From NCBI GenBank assembly GCA_964575715.1, contig CAZNSG010000365.1, positions 1 to 31,074 of the forward strand: 31,074 nt of DNA, in the 5' to 3' direction. Source of the stretch: PNAI01 sp964575715 (GTDB lineage Bacteria > Pseudomonadota > Alphaproteobacteria > Rhizobiales > Xanthobacteraceae). The notes under the pieces were generated by a model. The model was given only the letters and a program-made list of their open reading frames with translations, ran no database searches and was not told where the DNA came from. The position numbers and the translations under genes were made by a program. Below, piece by piece: positions 21,640 to 28,668 of this stretch (within the stretch, counting starts at the first letter, position 1; every line of letters starts with the position of its first letter).

Positions 21640-24360
21640 TTAGTTGCCGTTATCTTCGCCCTCTTCGGAGAGCCGCTCGACCGAGACCACGCGCTCGCCT
21701 TGGGCGGTATTGAATACGATCACGCCTTGGGTGGAGCGGCCGGCGATGCGGATGCCGTTGACCGGGCAGCGGATCAATTGCCCGCCGTCGGTCACCAGCA
21801 TGATCTGGTCACCCTCCTCGACCGGGAACGAAGCCACCACGCGGCCGGTCTTAGGCGTCACCGCCATGGCCACGATGCCTTTGCCGCCGCGGCCGGTGGT
21901 GCGGTATTCGTAGGACGACGAGCGCTTGCCGAAGCCCTTTTCGGAAAGGGTCAGTACGAACTGCTCGGCGGCCGACATTTCCACATAGCGTTTTTCGCCC
22001 AGCTCGATCTGGCCGGTGGCTTCCTCGGCATCGGCGGGCGCCTCCTCCGGCGCTTCGCCGGTCTGGCCGCGGCGCACCGCATTGGCGCGCTTGAGATAGG
22101 CCGCGCGCTCCTCGGCTGTGGCGTCGGCGTGGCGCAGAATCGACATGGAAATGACCTTCTCGCCTTGCGCGAGATTGATGCCGCGCACGCCCATGGAGGT
22201 GCGCCCTTGAAACACACGCACCTCAGGAACGGGGAAGCGGATGCACTGGCCGCCGTCGGAGGCGAGCAGCACGTCGTCCCGCTCGGTGCAAATCTGCACA
22301 TCGACGATGGCCTCGCCCTCGTCGAGCTTCATGGCGATGATGCCGGAGCGGCGTACGTCGACAAAATCGGAGAGCTTGTTGCGCCGCACCGAACCGCGGG
22401 TGGTGGAGAACATCACGTCGAGATTGCCCCAGGTGCTCTCATCCTCCGGCAGCGGCATGATGGTGTTGATCAGCTCGCCCTGATCGAGCGGGAGAATGTT
22501 GATGAGCGCCTTACCGCGCGATTGCGGCGCGGCCTCGGGCAGCCGCCAGACCTTTTCCTTGTAGACTTTGCCGCGCGAGGAGAAGAACAGCACGGGGGTC
22601 AGGGTCTTCGCGCCGAACAGCTTGCTGACGAAATCCTCGTCGCGCGTCTGCATGCCGGTGCGGCCCTTACCGCCGCGTTTCTGCGCCCGGTAGGAGGAGA
22701 GCGGCACGCGCTTGACATAGCCCAGGTGCGAGACGGTGACGACCATGTCAACGTTGTCGATCAGGTCCTCGTCCTCGATCTCGCCTTCCTGTTCGACGAT
22801 GATTGTGCGGCGCGGCGTGGCGAATTCCTCCTTGAGCGCGAGGAGATCGTCCGTGACGATCTTTTGGATGCGCGCGCGCGAGCGCAGGATGTCAAGATAG
22901 TCGGCGATTTCGGCGGCGAGCTTGTCGAGCTCGGCTTTGATTTCGTCGCGGCCTAGCGCGGTGAGCCGCTGCAGGCGCAGATCGAGAATAGCCTTGGCCT
23001 GCTCAACCGTCAGACGGGCGGTGCCGGCCGGCGAGACGCGGTGGCGCGGGTCGTCGATCAGCGCTATGAGTTCGGCAGCGGTGGTTGCGGGCCAGTCGCG
23101 ATTCATAAGAGCGTCGCGCGCCTCGTTGGCGTCCTTCGACGCGCGGATGAGCTTGATCATATCGTCGATATTGACGACCGCAATCGCGAGGCCCACCAGC
23201 ACGTGCGCCCGGTCGCGCGCCTTGCCCAACAGGTGCTTGGTGCGCCGCGATATCACCTCCTCGCGGAAGGCGACGAAGGACACCAGCATGTCCTTCACCT
23301 TCATCACCAGCGGGCGGCCGCCGTCGAGCGCCACCATGTTGGCGCCGAAGGTCGATTGCAGCGTCGTGAAGCGATAGAGCTGGTTGAGCACGAGATCGGG
23401 CGCGACATCGCGCTTGAGCTCGATTACCACGCGATAACCGTGGCGGTCGGATTCGTCGCGCAGGGCGGAAATGCCATCGATCTTTTTCTCGCGCCACAAT
23501 TCGCCGACGCGCTCGACCAGCGAGGCCTTGTTCACCTGGTAGGGAATCTCGCTGATGATGATGGCTGCGCGGTCGCCGCGCAGCGTCTCGATCTCGACCT
23601 TGCCGCGCATCACAATCGAGCCGCGGCCGGTATGGTAGGCGGCGTGGATGCCGTTGCGGCCCAAAATGATGCCGCCGGTCGGAAAATCCGGTCCCGGCAC
23701 GATGTTGATCAATTCGTCAATGCCGAGCGCGGGATTTTCGATCAGCGCTACGCAGGCATTCACCACTTCACCCAGGTTATGCGGCGGGATATTGGTCGCC
23801 ATGCCCACCGCGATGCCGCCGGCACCATTAACCAGTAGATTGGGAAAACGCGCCGGCAGCACCACCGGCTCGTGTTCGTTGCCGTCGTAGTTGTCCTGAA
23901 AGTCGACAGTATCCTTGTCGATGTCGTCGAGCAGCGCCATGGCAGGCTTGGCCAGCCGGCATTCGGTGTAGCGCATGGCCGCCGGCGGATCGCCGTCGAC
24001 CGAACCGAAATTGCCCTGCCCGTCGATCAATTGCAGGCGCATGGAGAAATCCTGCGCCATGCGAACCAGCGCGTCGTAAATCGCCTGGTCGCCGTGCGGA
24101 TGATATTTACCCATCACGTCGCCGACCACGCGCGCCGATTTGACGTATTTCTTGTCGGGCGTATGGCCCTGCTCGTGCATCGAATAGAGTATGCGCCGGT
24201 GCACGGGCTTGAGCCCGTCGCGCACGTCGGGCAGCGCGCGCGACACGATCACGCTCATGGCGTAATCGAGGTAGCTGCGCTTCATCTCCTCCGTGATCGA
24301 CACGGGGCGCACGTCCGAGGGCGGCGGCCCCTCGGCGGTGGGATTTTGGGTGTCCGACAA
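21640..24360 (-). CDS. gyrA: DNA gyrase subunit A
   Basis: Gyrase adds negative supercoils; GyrA carries the DNA-breaking tyrosine. The 906-residue product has the breakage-reunion domain with SYLDYAMSVIVSRALPDVRD near residue 29 and the active tyrosine Tyr131 (AAMRYTECRL). In the quinolone region, KYHPHGDQAIYDALVRMAQ has Gln92 where Escherichia coli has Ser83, while Asp96 (Asp87) is kept. The C-terminal beta-pinwheel has the GyrA box as QKRGGKG. An acidic insert in that domain (GQTGEAPEEAPADAEEATGQ) makes the protein about 30 residues longer than E. coli GyrA. Gene order with the neighbouring cyclophilin and coaD genes matches other Hyphomicrobiales. Confidence 0.97.
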   Translation of the reverse strand: MSDTQNPTAEGPPPSDVRPVSITEEMKRSYLDYAMSVIVSRALPDVRDGLKPVHRRILYSMHEQGHTPDKKYVKSARVVGDVMGKYHPHGDQAIYDALVRMAQDFSMRLQLIDGQGNFGSVDGDPPAAMRYTECRLAKPAMALLDDIDKDTVDFQDNYDGNEHEPVVLPARFPNLLVNGAGGIAVGMATNIPPHNLGEVVNACVALIENPALGIDELINIVPGPDFPTGGIILGRNGIHAAYHTGRGSIVMRGKVEIETLRGDRAAIIISEIPYQVNKASLVERVGELWREKKIDGISALRDESDRHGYRVVIELKRDVAPDLVLNQLYRFTTLQSTFGANMVALDGGRPLVMKVKDMLVSFVAFREEVISRRTKHLLGKARDRAHVLVGLAIAVVNIDDMIKLIRASKDANEARDALMNRDWPATTAAELIALIDDPRHRVSPAGTARLTVEQAKAILDLRLQRLTALGRDEIKAELDKLAAEIADYLDILRSRARIQKIVTDDLLALKEEFATPRRTIIVEQEGEIEDEDLIDNVDMVVTVSHLGYVKRVPLSSYRAQKRGGKGRTGMQTRDEDFVSKLFGAKTLTPVLFFSSRGKVYKEKVWRLPEAAPQSRGKALINILPLDQGELINTIMPLPEDESTWGNLDVMFSTTRGSVRRNKLSDFVDVRRSGIIAMKLDEGEAIVDVQICTERDDVLLASDGGQCIRFPVPEVRVFQGRTSMGVRGINLAQGEKVISMSILRHADATAEERAAYLKRANAVRRGQTGEAPEEAPADAEEATGQIELGEKRYVEMSAAEQFVLTLSEKGFGKRSSSYEYRTTGRGGKGIVAMAVTPKTGRVVASFPVEEGDQIMLVTDGGQLIRCPVNGIRIAGRSTQGVIVFNTAQGERVVSVERLSEEGEDNGN

Positions 24361-24543
24361 GGCTCTGGTTTCCAGTCGTGGCTATGAGCGAATCCAGCCG
24401 CGGATTTGATAGCGGATTTGACGCGCGCATGCCAATCGAAAACGCGTTTTATTGCGAGTATTATATTGAGTTATTTCAATCTGTTATGCTTGGATATTAG
24501 AGGATTTGCACCGCCCGTTTGACGGGGCCTCGCTGAGCCACAC

Positions 24544-24942
24544 TTACGGGCCGAATACGACCGCATGCATGATGCGGCCCGGCACGAAGGTAAACAGGCC
24601 GGCGACGATCAACGCGCCGGCAAAAATACCGATCATCGCCCAGCGATGCTGTTGAACAGCATGCCGCCGGGCGTGCCGGACCGCGAGCGGCAGCATGACA
24701 AGCGTGTAGATTGCCAGCAGATGGATCGGGCTCCATGGGCCCCAGAGCCGGATTTCGTGAATGAAGAACGCGGTGATGCTGACCACAACCATCAGCGCGA
24801 CCCAGATCCAGCCGAGTGTGCGATGGGGGATGGTTCCTTTCGGTGCGGCAAGCTGGACAATGCCGAGCGCAAACGCCGCCATGGCCGCGAAGGCATGCAA
24901 CTGGATTGCGGGCGTGGCATTGAGAAGTGGCGCGAGTGACAT
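24544..24942 (-). CDS. DUF2306-like membrane protein
   Basis: A 132-residue integral membrane protein with four hydrophobic helices: IQLHAFAAMAAFALGIVQLA, TLGWIWVALMVVVSITAFFI, PIHLLAIYTLVMLPLAVRHA and WAMIGIFAGALIVAGLFTFV. The conserved HAFAA in helix 1, PKGTIPHRTLGWIW, and SPIHLL with HRWAM match the DUF2306 family as I remember it. Its histidines are arranged as in heme- or quinone-binding membrane proteins, but no function is established. I prefer the ATG at 24942 to a GTG five codons upstream. It lies 67 bases from the next membrane gene on the same strand, suggesting an operon. Confidence 0.7.
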   Translation of the reverse strand: MSLAPLLNATPAIQLHAFAAMAAFALGIVQLAAPKGTIPHRTLGWIWVALMVVVSITAFFIHEIRLWGPWSPIHLLAIYTLVMLPLAVRHARRHAVQQHRWAMIGIFAGALIVAGLFTFVPGRIMHAVVFGP

Positions 24943-25009
24943 TTTTACCGACTTCACCGACGATCTATTTGCAGACGATCAATAGCATTGTAGGCCGAAT
25001 AGGCATTCA

Positions 25010-25480
25010 TCACAAAACTGGCTTCCAGATCATCAGTGCATAAATCGCGATCACGCCGCCGAACGCCGGCCAGCCAAGCCAAAACCAAATGCGGAACAGC
25101 CGGTGATAGCGATCCGGCAACTCTGTCCGATCGTGCGCGGCGGCAACGGCGAGATCGCGCAGCTGCAATTGTATCCGCACCACCGGGAGCCAACATGCGC
25201 CCACGAGTATATAGAGTGCCAGCGAAAGCATAATCCAATATTCGAATAGCGAATAACCTGCATGCCAAGCCAGCAATACCCCGGAGAGCGGTTGCACCAC
25301 GACCGCGGTGGCGGTGAAGACGGCGTCGGCGATCACCACTATGCGGGCAGTGTGCGCGATTGCCGACGGCTCGCGCGTACGGTGCGCCATCCAAAGGAAG
25401 AAGGCGATGCCGAGCCCGGTGCCCAACAATACAGCACTGCCGAGCAGGTGAATGAGCTTGAGAGCGAAATAGCCGTTCAT
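25010..25480 (-). CDS. DUF2269-family membrane protein
   Basis: A 156-residue membrane protein. I chose the ATG at 25480 because the protein family begins there: MNGYFALKLIHLLGSAVLLG. Upstream frame lacks family resemblance and overlaps the promoter of the divergent gene. Four hydrophobic segments are visible: LKLIHLLGSAVLLGTGLGIA, VVIADAVFTATAVVVQPLSG, YWIMLSLALYILVGACWLPV and IWFWLGWPAFGGVIAIYALM. The motifs FFLWMAHRT, ADAVFTATAVVVQP and HRLFRIWFWLGWPAF are those of DUF2269. Function is unknown. With the downstream DUF2306-like gene it forms a two-gene membrane unit, and it is divergent from the repeat protein at 25611. Confidence 0.8.
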   Translation of the reverse strand: MNGYFALKLIHLLGSAVLLGTGLGIAFFLWMAHRTREPSAIAHTARIVVIADAVFTATAVVVQPLSGVLLAWHAGYSLFEYWIMLSLALYILVGACWLPVVRIQLQLRDLAVAAAHDRTELPDRYHRLFRIWFWLGWPAFGGVIAIYALMIWKPVL

Positions 25481-25610
25481 CCTTGGTCCGGCGCGCGAGG
25501 CGACAATGTTGCAGCGCAAATCAACATTCCGTGGTGGGATTGTTGGCGCCGCTAAGTGCCTTATAATCATTTCCAGCCTGCGGCGCTCGCAGCTTTTGAA
25601 GTCACGAGAG

Positions 25611-25967
25611 ATGAGGCACGGAAAATATCTGCCGATCGGCGCGATCGTATTGGCGGCGCTCACAGCGCAGGCCATAGCCGCGCCCAAGCGGCCCGCGCCC
25701 AAAAAGCCGCCGCCTAAGCTGGAGGCGGCCGAACCGGCGCTGCTGTCGGCAGTGTCTACATTCATCACCTACGATATCGGGACGCTGCGAATGACCGGAA
25801 AGACGACGGCGGACACGACCCACAATATCGGCACGCTCCAGTTCACTGGCCGGACATCGGCGTCGACGATCTACAGCGTCGGCACGCTCAAGCTGATCGG
25901 CGCCGCAGCTCAGCCTGTGACCTATAACGTCGGCACGTTGTCGATGACAGGGAAACTCAAACCTTAA
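25611..25967 (+). CDS. Secreted protein with 17-residue tandem repeats
   Basis: A 118-residue exported protein of no family I can name. A signal peptide lies at about 1-23 (YLPIGAIVLAALTAQAIAA), followed by a Lys/Pro-rich linker (PKRPAPKKPPPK). From about residue 55 the protein is an exact 17-residue repeat: IGTLRMTGKTTADTTHN, IGTLQFTGRTSASTIYS, VGTLKLIGAAAQPVTYN and the start of a fourth, VGTLSMTGKLKP. The pattern [IV]GTLxxxGxxxxxxxxx with alternating polar and non-polar residues points to a short beta-helix or beta-hairpin stack. The ATG follows CACGAGAG, a weak ribosome binding site. The next gene starts 31 bases downstream on the same strand, so the two are probably an operon. Confidence 0.7.
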   Translation: MRHGKYLPIGAIVLAALTAQAIAAPKRPAPKKPPPKLEAAEPALLSAVSTFITYDIGTLRMTGKTTADTTHNIGTLQFTGRTSASTIYSVGTLKLIGAAAQPVTYNVGTLSMTGKLKP

Positions 25968-25998
25968 AGCCGTTTTAACGGCAACGGAGGAATTCGTC

Positions 25999-26478
25999 AT
26001 GCGCAGCGCTGGTATATTCGCAGCCATGTTCGGCGCCCTGATGTTCGTGCCGGTGACGGGAGCGAACGGGCAAATTCTGGGCCCTGGTGAAACAATGATC
26101 CGAGGCTCCGCGCCGGTCACATTTAAGGTTGCGGTGAAAATCTCAAACCTGATGCCGGATGTGGCGTATGTCCGCGTGCACTGCGTTTTGGCGCAGGGCG
26201 CGATTCCGATCGTTCACGGCGAAACCACCTCGCAGGTTCCGTCGTCCGGCAATTTCGACAGCGTCGTCACGGTCCCGGTGAACATTCTCTACCCGAACCA
26301 GACGGAGGTGAAAATTTCGCTGGCGACGAACTATAATTGCTCGTTCCAGCTGCTCAACAACGCCAATCCGCCGCAAGTGTGGGCGCCCGATCGCGCGAAC
26401 GCGCCGGTGTGGGCGCAGCCCAAAGCCGGCAGCGCATTTGCAAAAAGTATCGGCGGGACTTTCCCGCCCAAGCAATGA
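25999..26478 (+). CDS. Secreted hypothetical protein
   Basis: A 159-residue exported protein. The ATG is preceded by GGAGG seven bases upstream. A signal peptide covers about 1-25 (AGIFAAMFGALMFVPVTGAN). The mature part is a likely beta-sandwich with alternating strands: PVTFKVAVKISNLMPDVAYV, RVHCVLAQGAIPIVHGETTS, SVVTVPVNILYPNQTEVKIS and LATNYNCSFQLL. Two cysteines (HCVL and NCSF) may form a disulphide. The C-terminus is Pro/Ala-rich. It follows the 17-residue repeat protein by 31 bases, and the two are probably made together; I infer a shared envelope role. Confidence 0.65.
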   Translation: MRSAGIFAAMFGALMFVPVTGANGQILGPGETMIRGSAPVTFKVAVKISNLMPDVAYVRVHCVLAQGAIPIVHGETTSQVPSSGNFDSVVTVPVNILYPNQTEVKISLATNYNCSFQLLNNANPPQVWAPDRANAPVWAQPKAGSAFAKSIGGTFPPKQ

Positions 26479-26751
26479 TACCAACAGCGGCAATCACTGA
26501 CTCATCTCCGTCACCCTGAGGTGTGAGGCGACGAAGTCGCCGAGCCACTGCAAGTCGGCCTCGGCCGACTTGCGCATTGAAATTCCGATCTCGGGTAAAC
26601 CCGAGATCGGTGGGCGACGGCCCCGATGTCGCCTCGCCGGGGACCGTGCATCCTTCGAGGCTCGCCCCATAGCAGGCGCAGCCTGCGTACACTTGGCTGC
26701 GATGGGCTCGCGCCTCAGGATGACGGGTCAAACATTATGGCCGTTGGTATG
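26478..26751. repeat. Dispersed palindromic repeat between the secreted protein and ssb
   Basis: CCGTCACCCTGAG (26508-26520) and CTCAGGATGACGG (26714-26726) are inverted ends around several smaller hairpins. An outer pair, ATACCAAC at 26478-26485 and GTTGGTAT at 26743-26750, extends it. The CCCTGAGG...CTCAGGATGA class is well known as a repeat in Bradyrhizobium-like genomes. It fills the gap of about 350 bases before the end of ssb. I see no gene in it. Confidence 0.75.
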
Positions 26752-26830
26752 ATTTGTTTGCAACTGATTGGATGCACGCAGTCACGTTCGCGCAATCAGG
26801 CTCGTCTCGCCCACAACGACCTGCTCGGAT

Positions 26831-27334
26831 TTAAAACGGAATTTCGTCGTCCATGTCGGCGCGCTTGCCGCCGGCGGCTGCGATTGCGGGCTTGCGCGAA
26901 GCGGTCGCGCCTTGCGAGCCGAAGCTGCTGTCGTCAGATGATTCCTCCGCTCCGCCACCACTGCCCGCACCGGCACCGCCGCCCGCGCGGTCAAGCATGG
27001 TGAGCTGCGAGTTGAAGCCTTGCAGCACCACTTCGGTGGAGTAGCGCTCGACGCCTTCTTTGTCGGTCCACTTGCGGGTCTGCAATGCGCCTTCGAGAAA
27101 GACCTTCGAACCCTTCTTCAAATATTGCTCGGCGATCTTGGCAAGGCCCTCGTTGAAGATCACGACGCGATGCCATTCGGTCTTCTCGCGCCGCTCGCCG
27201 GTGGTCTTGTCCTTCCAGCTTTCCGAGGTGGCAACACTCAGGTTCGCAATCGGACGGCCGTCCTGGGTGCGGCGGATTTCCGGATCCTTGCCGAGATTGC
27301 CAATCAGAATGACCTTGTTGACCGAGCCCGCCAT
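26831..27334 (-). CDS. ssb: Single-stranded DNA-binding protein
   Basis: SSB coats single-stranded DNA in replication, repair and recombination. The 167-residue protein starts at the ATG at 27334, which has AAGGAG six bases upstream; the open frame extends further but with no family resemblance. The OB-fold has MAGSVNKVILIGNLGKDPEI, IANLSVATSESWKDKTTGER and TEWHRVVIFNEGLAKIAEQY, then KKGSKVFLEGALQTRKWTDK. A Gly/Ser-rich linker (GGGAGAGSGGGAEESSDDSS) leads to the acidic tip DMDDEIPF, which binds partner proteins. An SOS box at 27511-27525 lies 177 bases upstream, so it should be under LexA control. Confidence 0.96.
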   Translation of the reverse strand: MAGSVNKVILIGNLGKDPEIRRTQDGRPIANLSVATSESWKDKTTGERREKTEWHRVVIFNEGLAKIAEQYLKKGSKVFLEGALQTRKWTDKEGVERYSTEVVLQGFNSQLTMLDRAGGGAGAGSGGGAEESSDDSSFGSQGATASRKPAIAAAGGKRADMDDEIPF

Positions 27335-27758
27335 AACACCGTCTCCTTCGCTTCGCTGATGAGCTACCTTCACGCCGCCGCCGGCACCGTCCGCGCGAAA
27401 CACCCTAGTGCCGGATGCGGTTCCCACAAGTCAGTTTCCCGCTAATCCACATACCACCCTGGCTGCGCACCCTGGACCAACCTTGTTGGTCGTGACGGTG
27501 CCGCAGCATTGTTCTTGTTTTGTTCATATCATAGCGTTGCAACAATCGCAAGAGTCACAAGCCGACTCAGAATAGCCACAAATTCGTCAAATATTGATTC
27601 GTATTCGCGCTCATTATGCTGAAATTATGGCACTATACAGTAATATATTGTAAGTATCTGTTACCTCTATACGGCTTCAATACTAACAGAACTTGATGTA
27701 TAGGCTCACGCGCTGGGGGATGAGCGTTGTGGCTTTTATTAAAAACATGGAGGTCTTC
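27335..27758. other. 424-base divergent spacer with SOS box, no gene
   Basis: The spacer lies between ssb and the outer-membrane protein gene. It contains the GTTC-N7-GTTC box at 27511-27525. The right half, about 27530-27700, is AT-rich and probably carries the promoter of the outer-membrane protein. I see no coding frame. Confidence 0.55.
27511..27525. promoter_or_regulatory. SOS (LexA) box upstream of ssb
   Basis: GTTC at 27511-27514 and GTTC at 27522-27525 are separated by seven bases (TTGTTTT). This is the alphaproteobacterial LexA site GTTC-N7-GTTC. It lies 177 bases from the ssb start and 234 bases from the beta-barrel gene on the other side. ssb is a usual SOS gene. Confidence 0.7.
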
Positions 27759-28439
27759 ATGAAGCTTCTTCTGATCGCGGGCGCCGGGCTACTCGCGCTC
27801 GCCGCAGCAAGTCCCCTTGCCGCCGCCGATATTTTGGCGCGCAAGCCGGCCAAGGCGCCGGTTTACGCGGCGCCTTACAACTGGACGGGGTTTTATGCCG
27901 GCCTCAACGGCGGCGGCGCCTGGGGTACGTCGAGCTGGACCACCACCGCGACAGGCACCTCAACCGGTGACTTCGATCCATCCGGCGGCATGATCGGCGC
28001 CACGCTCGGCTACAATTGGCAGCAAGGGGCGACGGTGCTCGGACTCGAGACCGATCTCGACTGGTCGCGCATCCGGGGCAGCACCGGTTTGAATTGCCCA
28101 AGCGGAAGCTGCGAAACGACGAACAGCTATTTTGGCACGCTGCGCGGGCGCCTAGGTTATGCGTGGAATCGCGTCCTGCCGTATGTGACCGGCGGACTTG
28201 CCTATGGCAACGTCAAGTACGGCGACGGCCTCGGCTCGGGGTCCACGGCAAAGGCAGGCTGGACAATCGGCGGCGGCATGGAATTCGCCATGTCTGGTCC
28301 TTGGAGCGCCAAGATCGAATATCTCTACGCCGATCTCGGTACGGCGAGCTGTGGCACCGGCGTCTGCGCCGCGGCCAGTCCGGTCGACGTCAAGTTCACC
28401 GCCAGCGTGTTGCGCGGCGGCATCAACTATCGATTCTGA
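27759..28439 (+). CDS. Outer-membrane beta-barrel protein (Omp25/RopB-like)
   Basis: A 226-residue outer membrane protein. The ATG at 27759 has GGAGG six bases upstream. A signal peptide covers about 1-23 (LLLIAGAGLLALAAASPLAA), followed by the typical DILARKPAKAPVYAAPYNWT and GFYAGLNGGGAWGTS. The body is a small barrel with alternating strands: MIGATLGYNWQQGATVLGLE, FGTLRGRLGYAWNRVLPYVT, GWTIGGGMEFAMSGPWSAKI and EYLYADLGT. It ends with LRGGINYRF, the C-terminal aromatic needed for assembly. Four cysteines in the loops (NCPSGSC, SCGTGVC) may form disulphides. It resembles Omp25 and RopB-type porin-like proteins. It sits between ssb and uvrA, both SOS genes. Confidence 0.9.
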   Translation: MKLLLIAGAGLLALAAASPLAAADILARKPAKAPVYAAPYNWTGFYAGLNGGGAWGTSSWTTTATGTSTGDFDPSGGMIGATLGYNWQQGATVLGLETDLDWSRIRGSTGLNCPSGSCETTNSYFGTLRGRLGYAWNRVLPYVTGGLAYGNVKYGDGLGSGSTAKAGWTIGGGMEFAMSGPWSAKIEYLYADLGTASCGTGVCAAASPVDVKFTASVLRGGINYRF

Positions 28440-28586
28440 TCGCAAGGTCGGCAATACTTGCAGAGGGTCGGCGGCGCGTCGGCCCTTTGCCGTTTCTTGG
28501 CGGAAATCCGCCAATCCACAGGCCGCATGGCCGATCAGCGCTATCGGGGCGACCGCGGCGTATTTGGGGACTGGCGAACGACCGCC

Positions 28587-28601
28587 GTTCTTACTACGTT
28601 C
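28587..28601. promoter_or_regulatory. SOS (LexA) box upstream of uvrA
   Basis: GTTC at 28587-28590 and GTTC at 28598-28601, separated by TTACTAC, match the alphaproteobacterial LexA site GTTC-N7-GTTC. It lies 67 bases before the uvrA ATG. uvrA is a classical SOS gene, which supports this call. Confidence 0.75.
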
Positions 28602-28668
28602 CGAGCGTGCGCGCCGCGCCAACCAAAACACGGTGCCGCGCAGAACAACTCCATCGGCGCCGTGATCA

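Noticed and set aside
21700..22956. Long plus-strand open frame opposite gyrA
   Set aside because: It mirrors the codon structure of gyrA, has no family resemblance or ribosome binding site, and gyrA is certain.
25776..25967. CRISPR-like array or DNA minisatellite
   Set aside because: The periodicity is at the protein level; DNA units differ at many bases and keep the reading frame.
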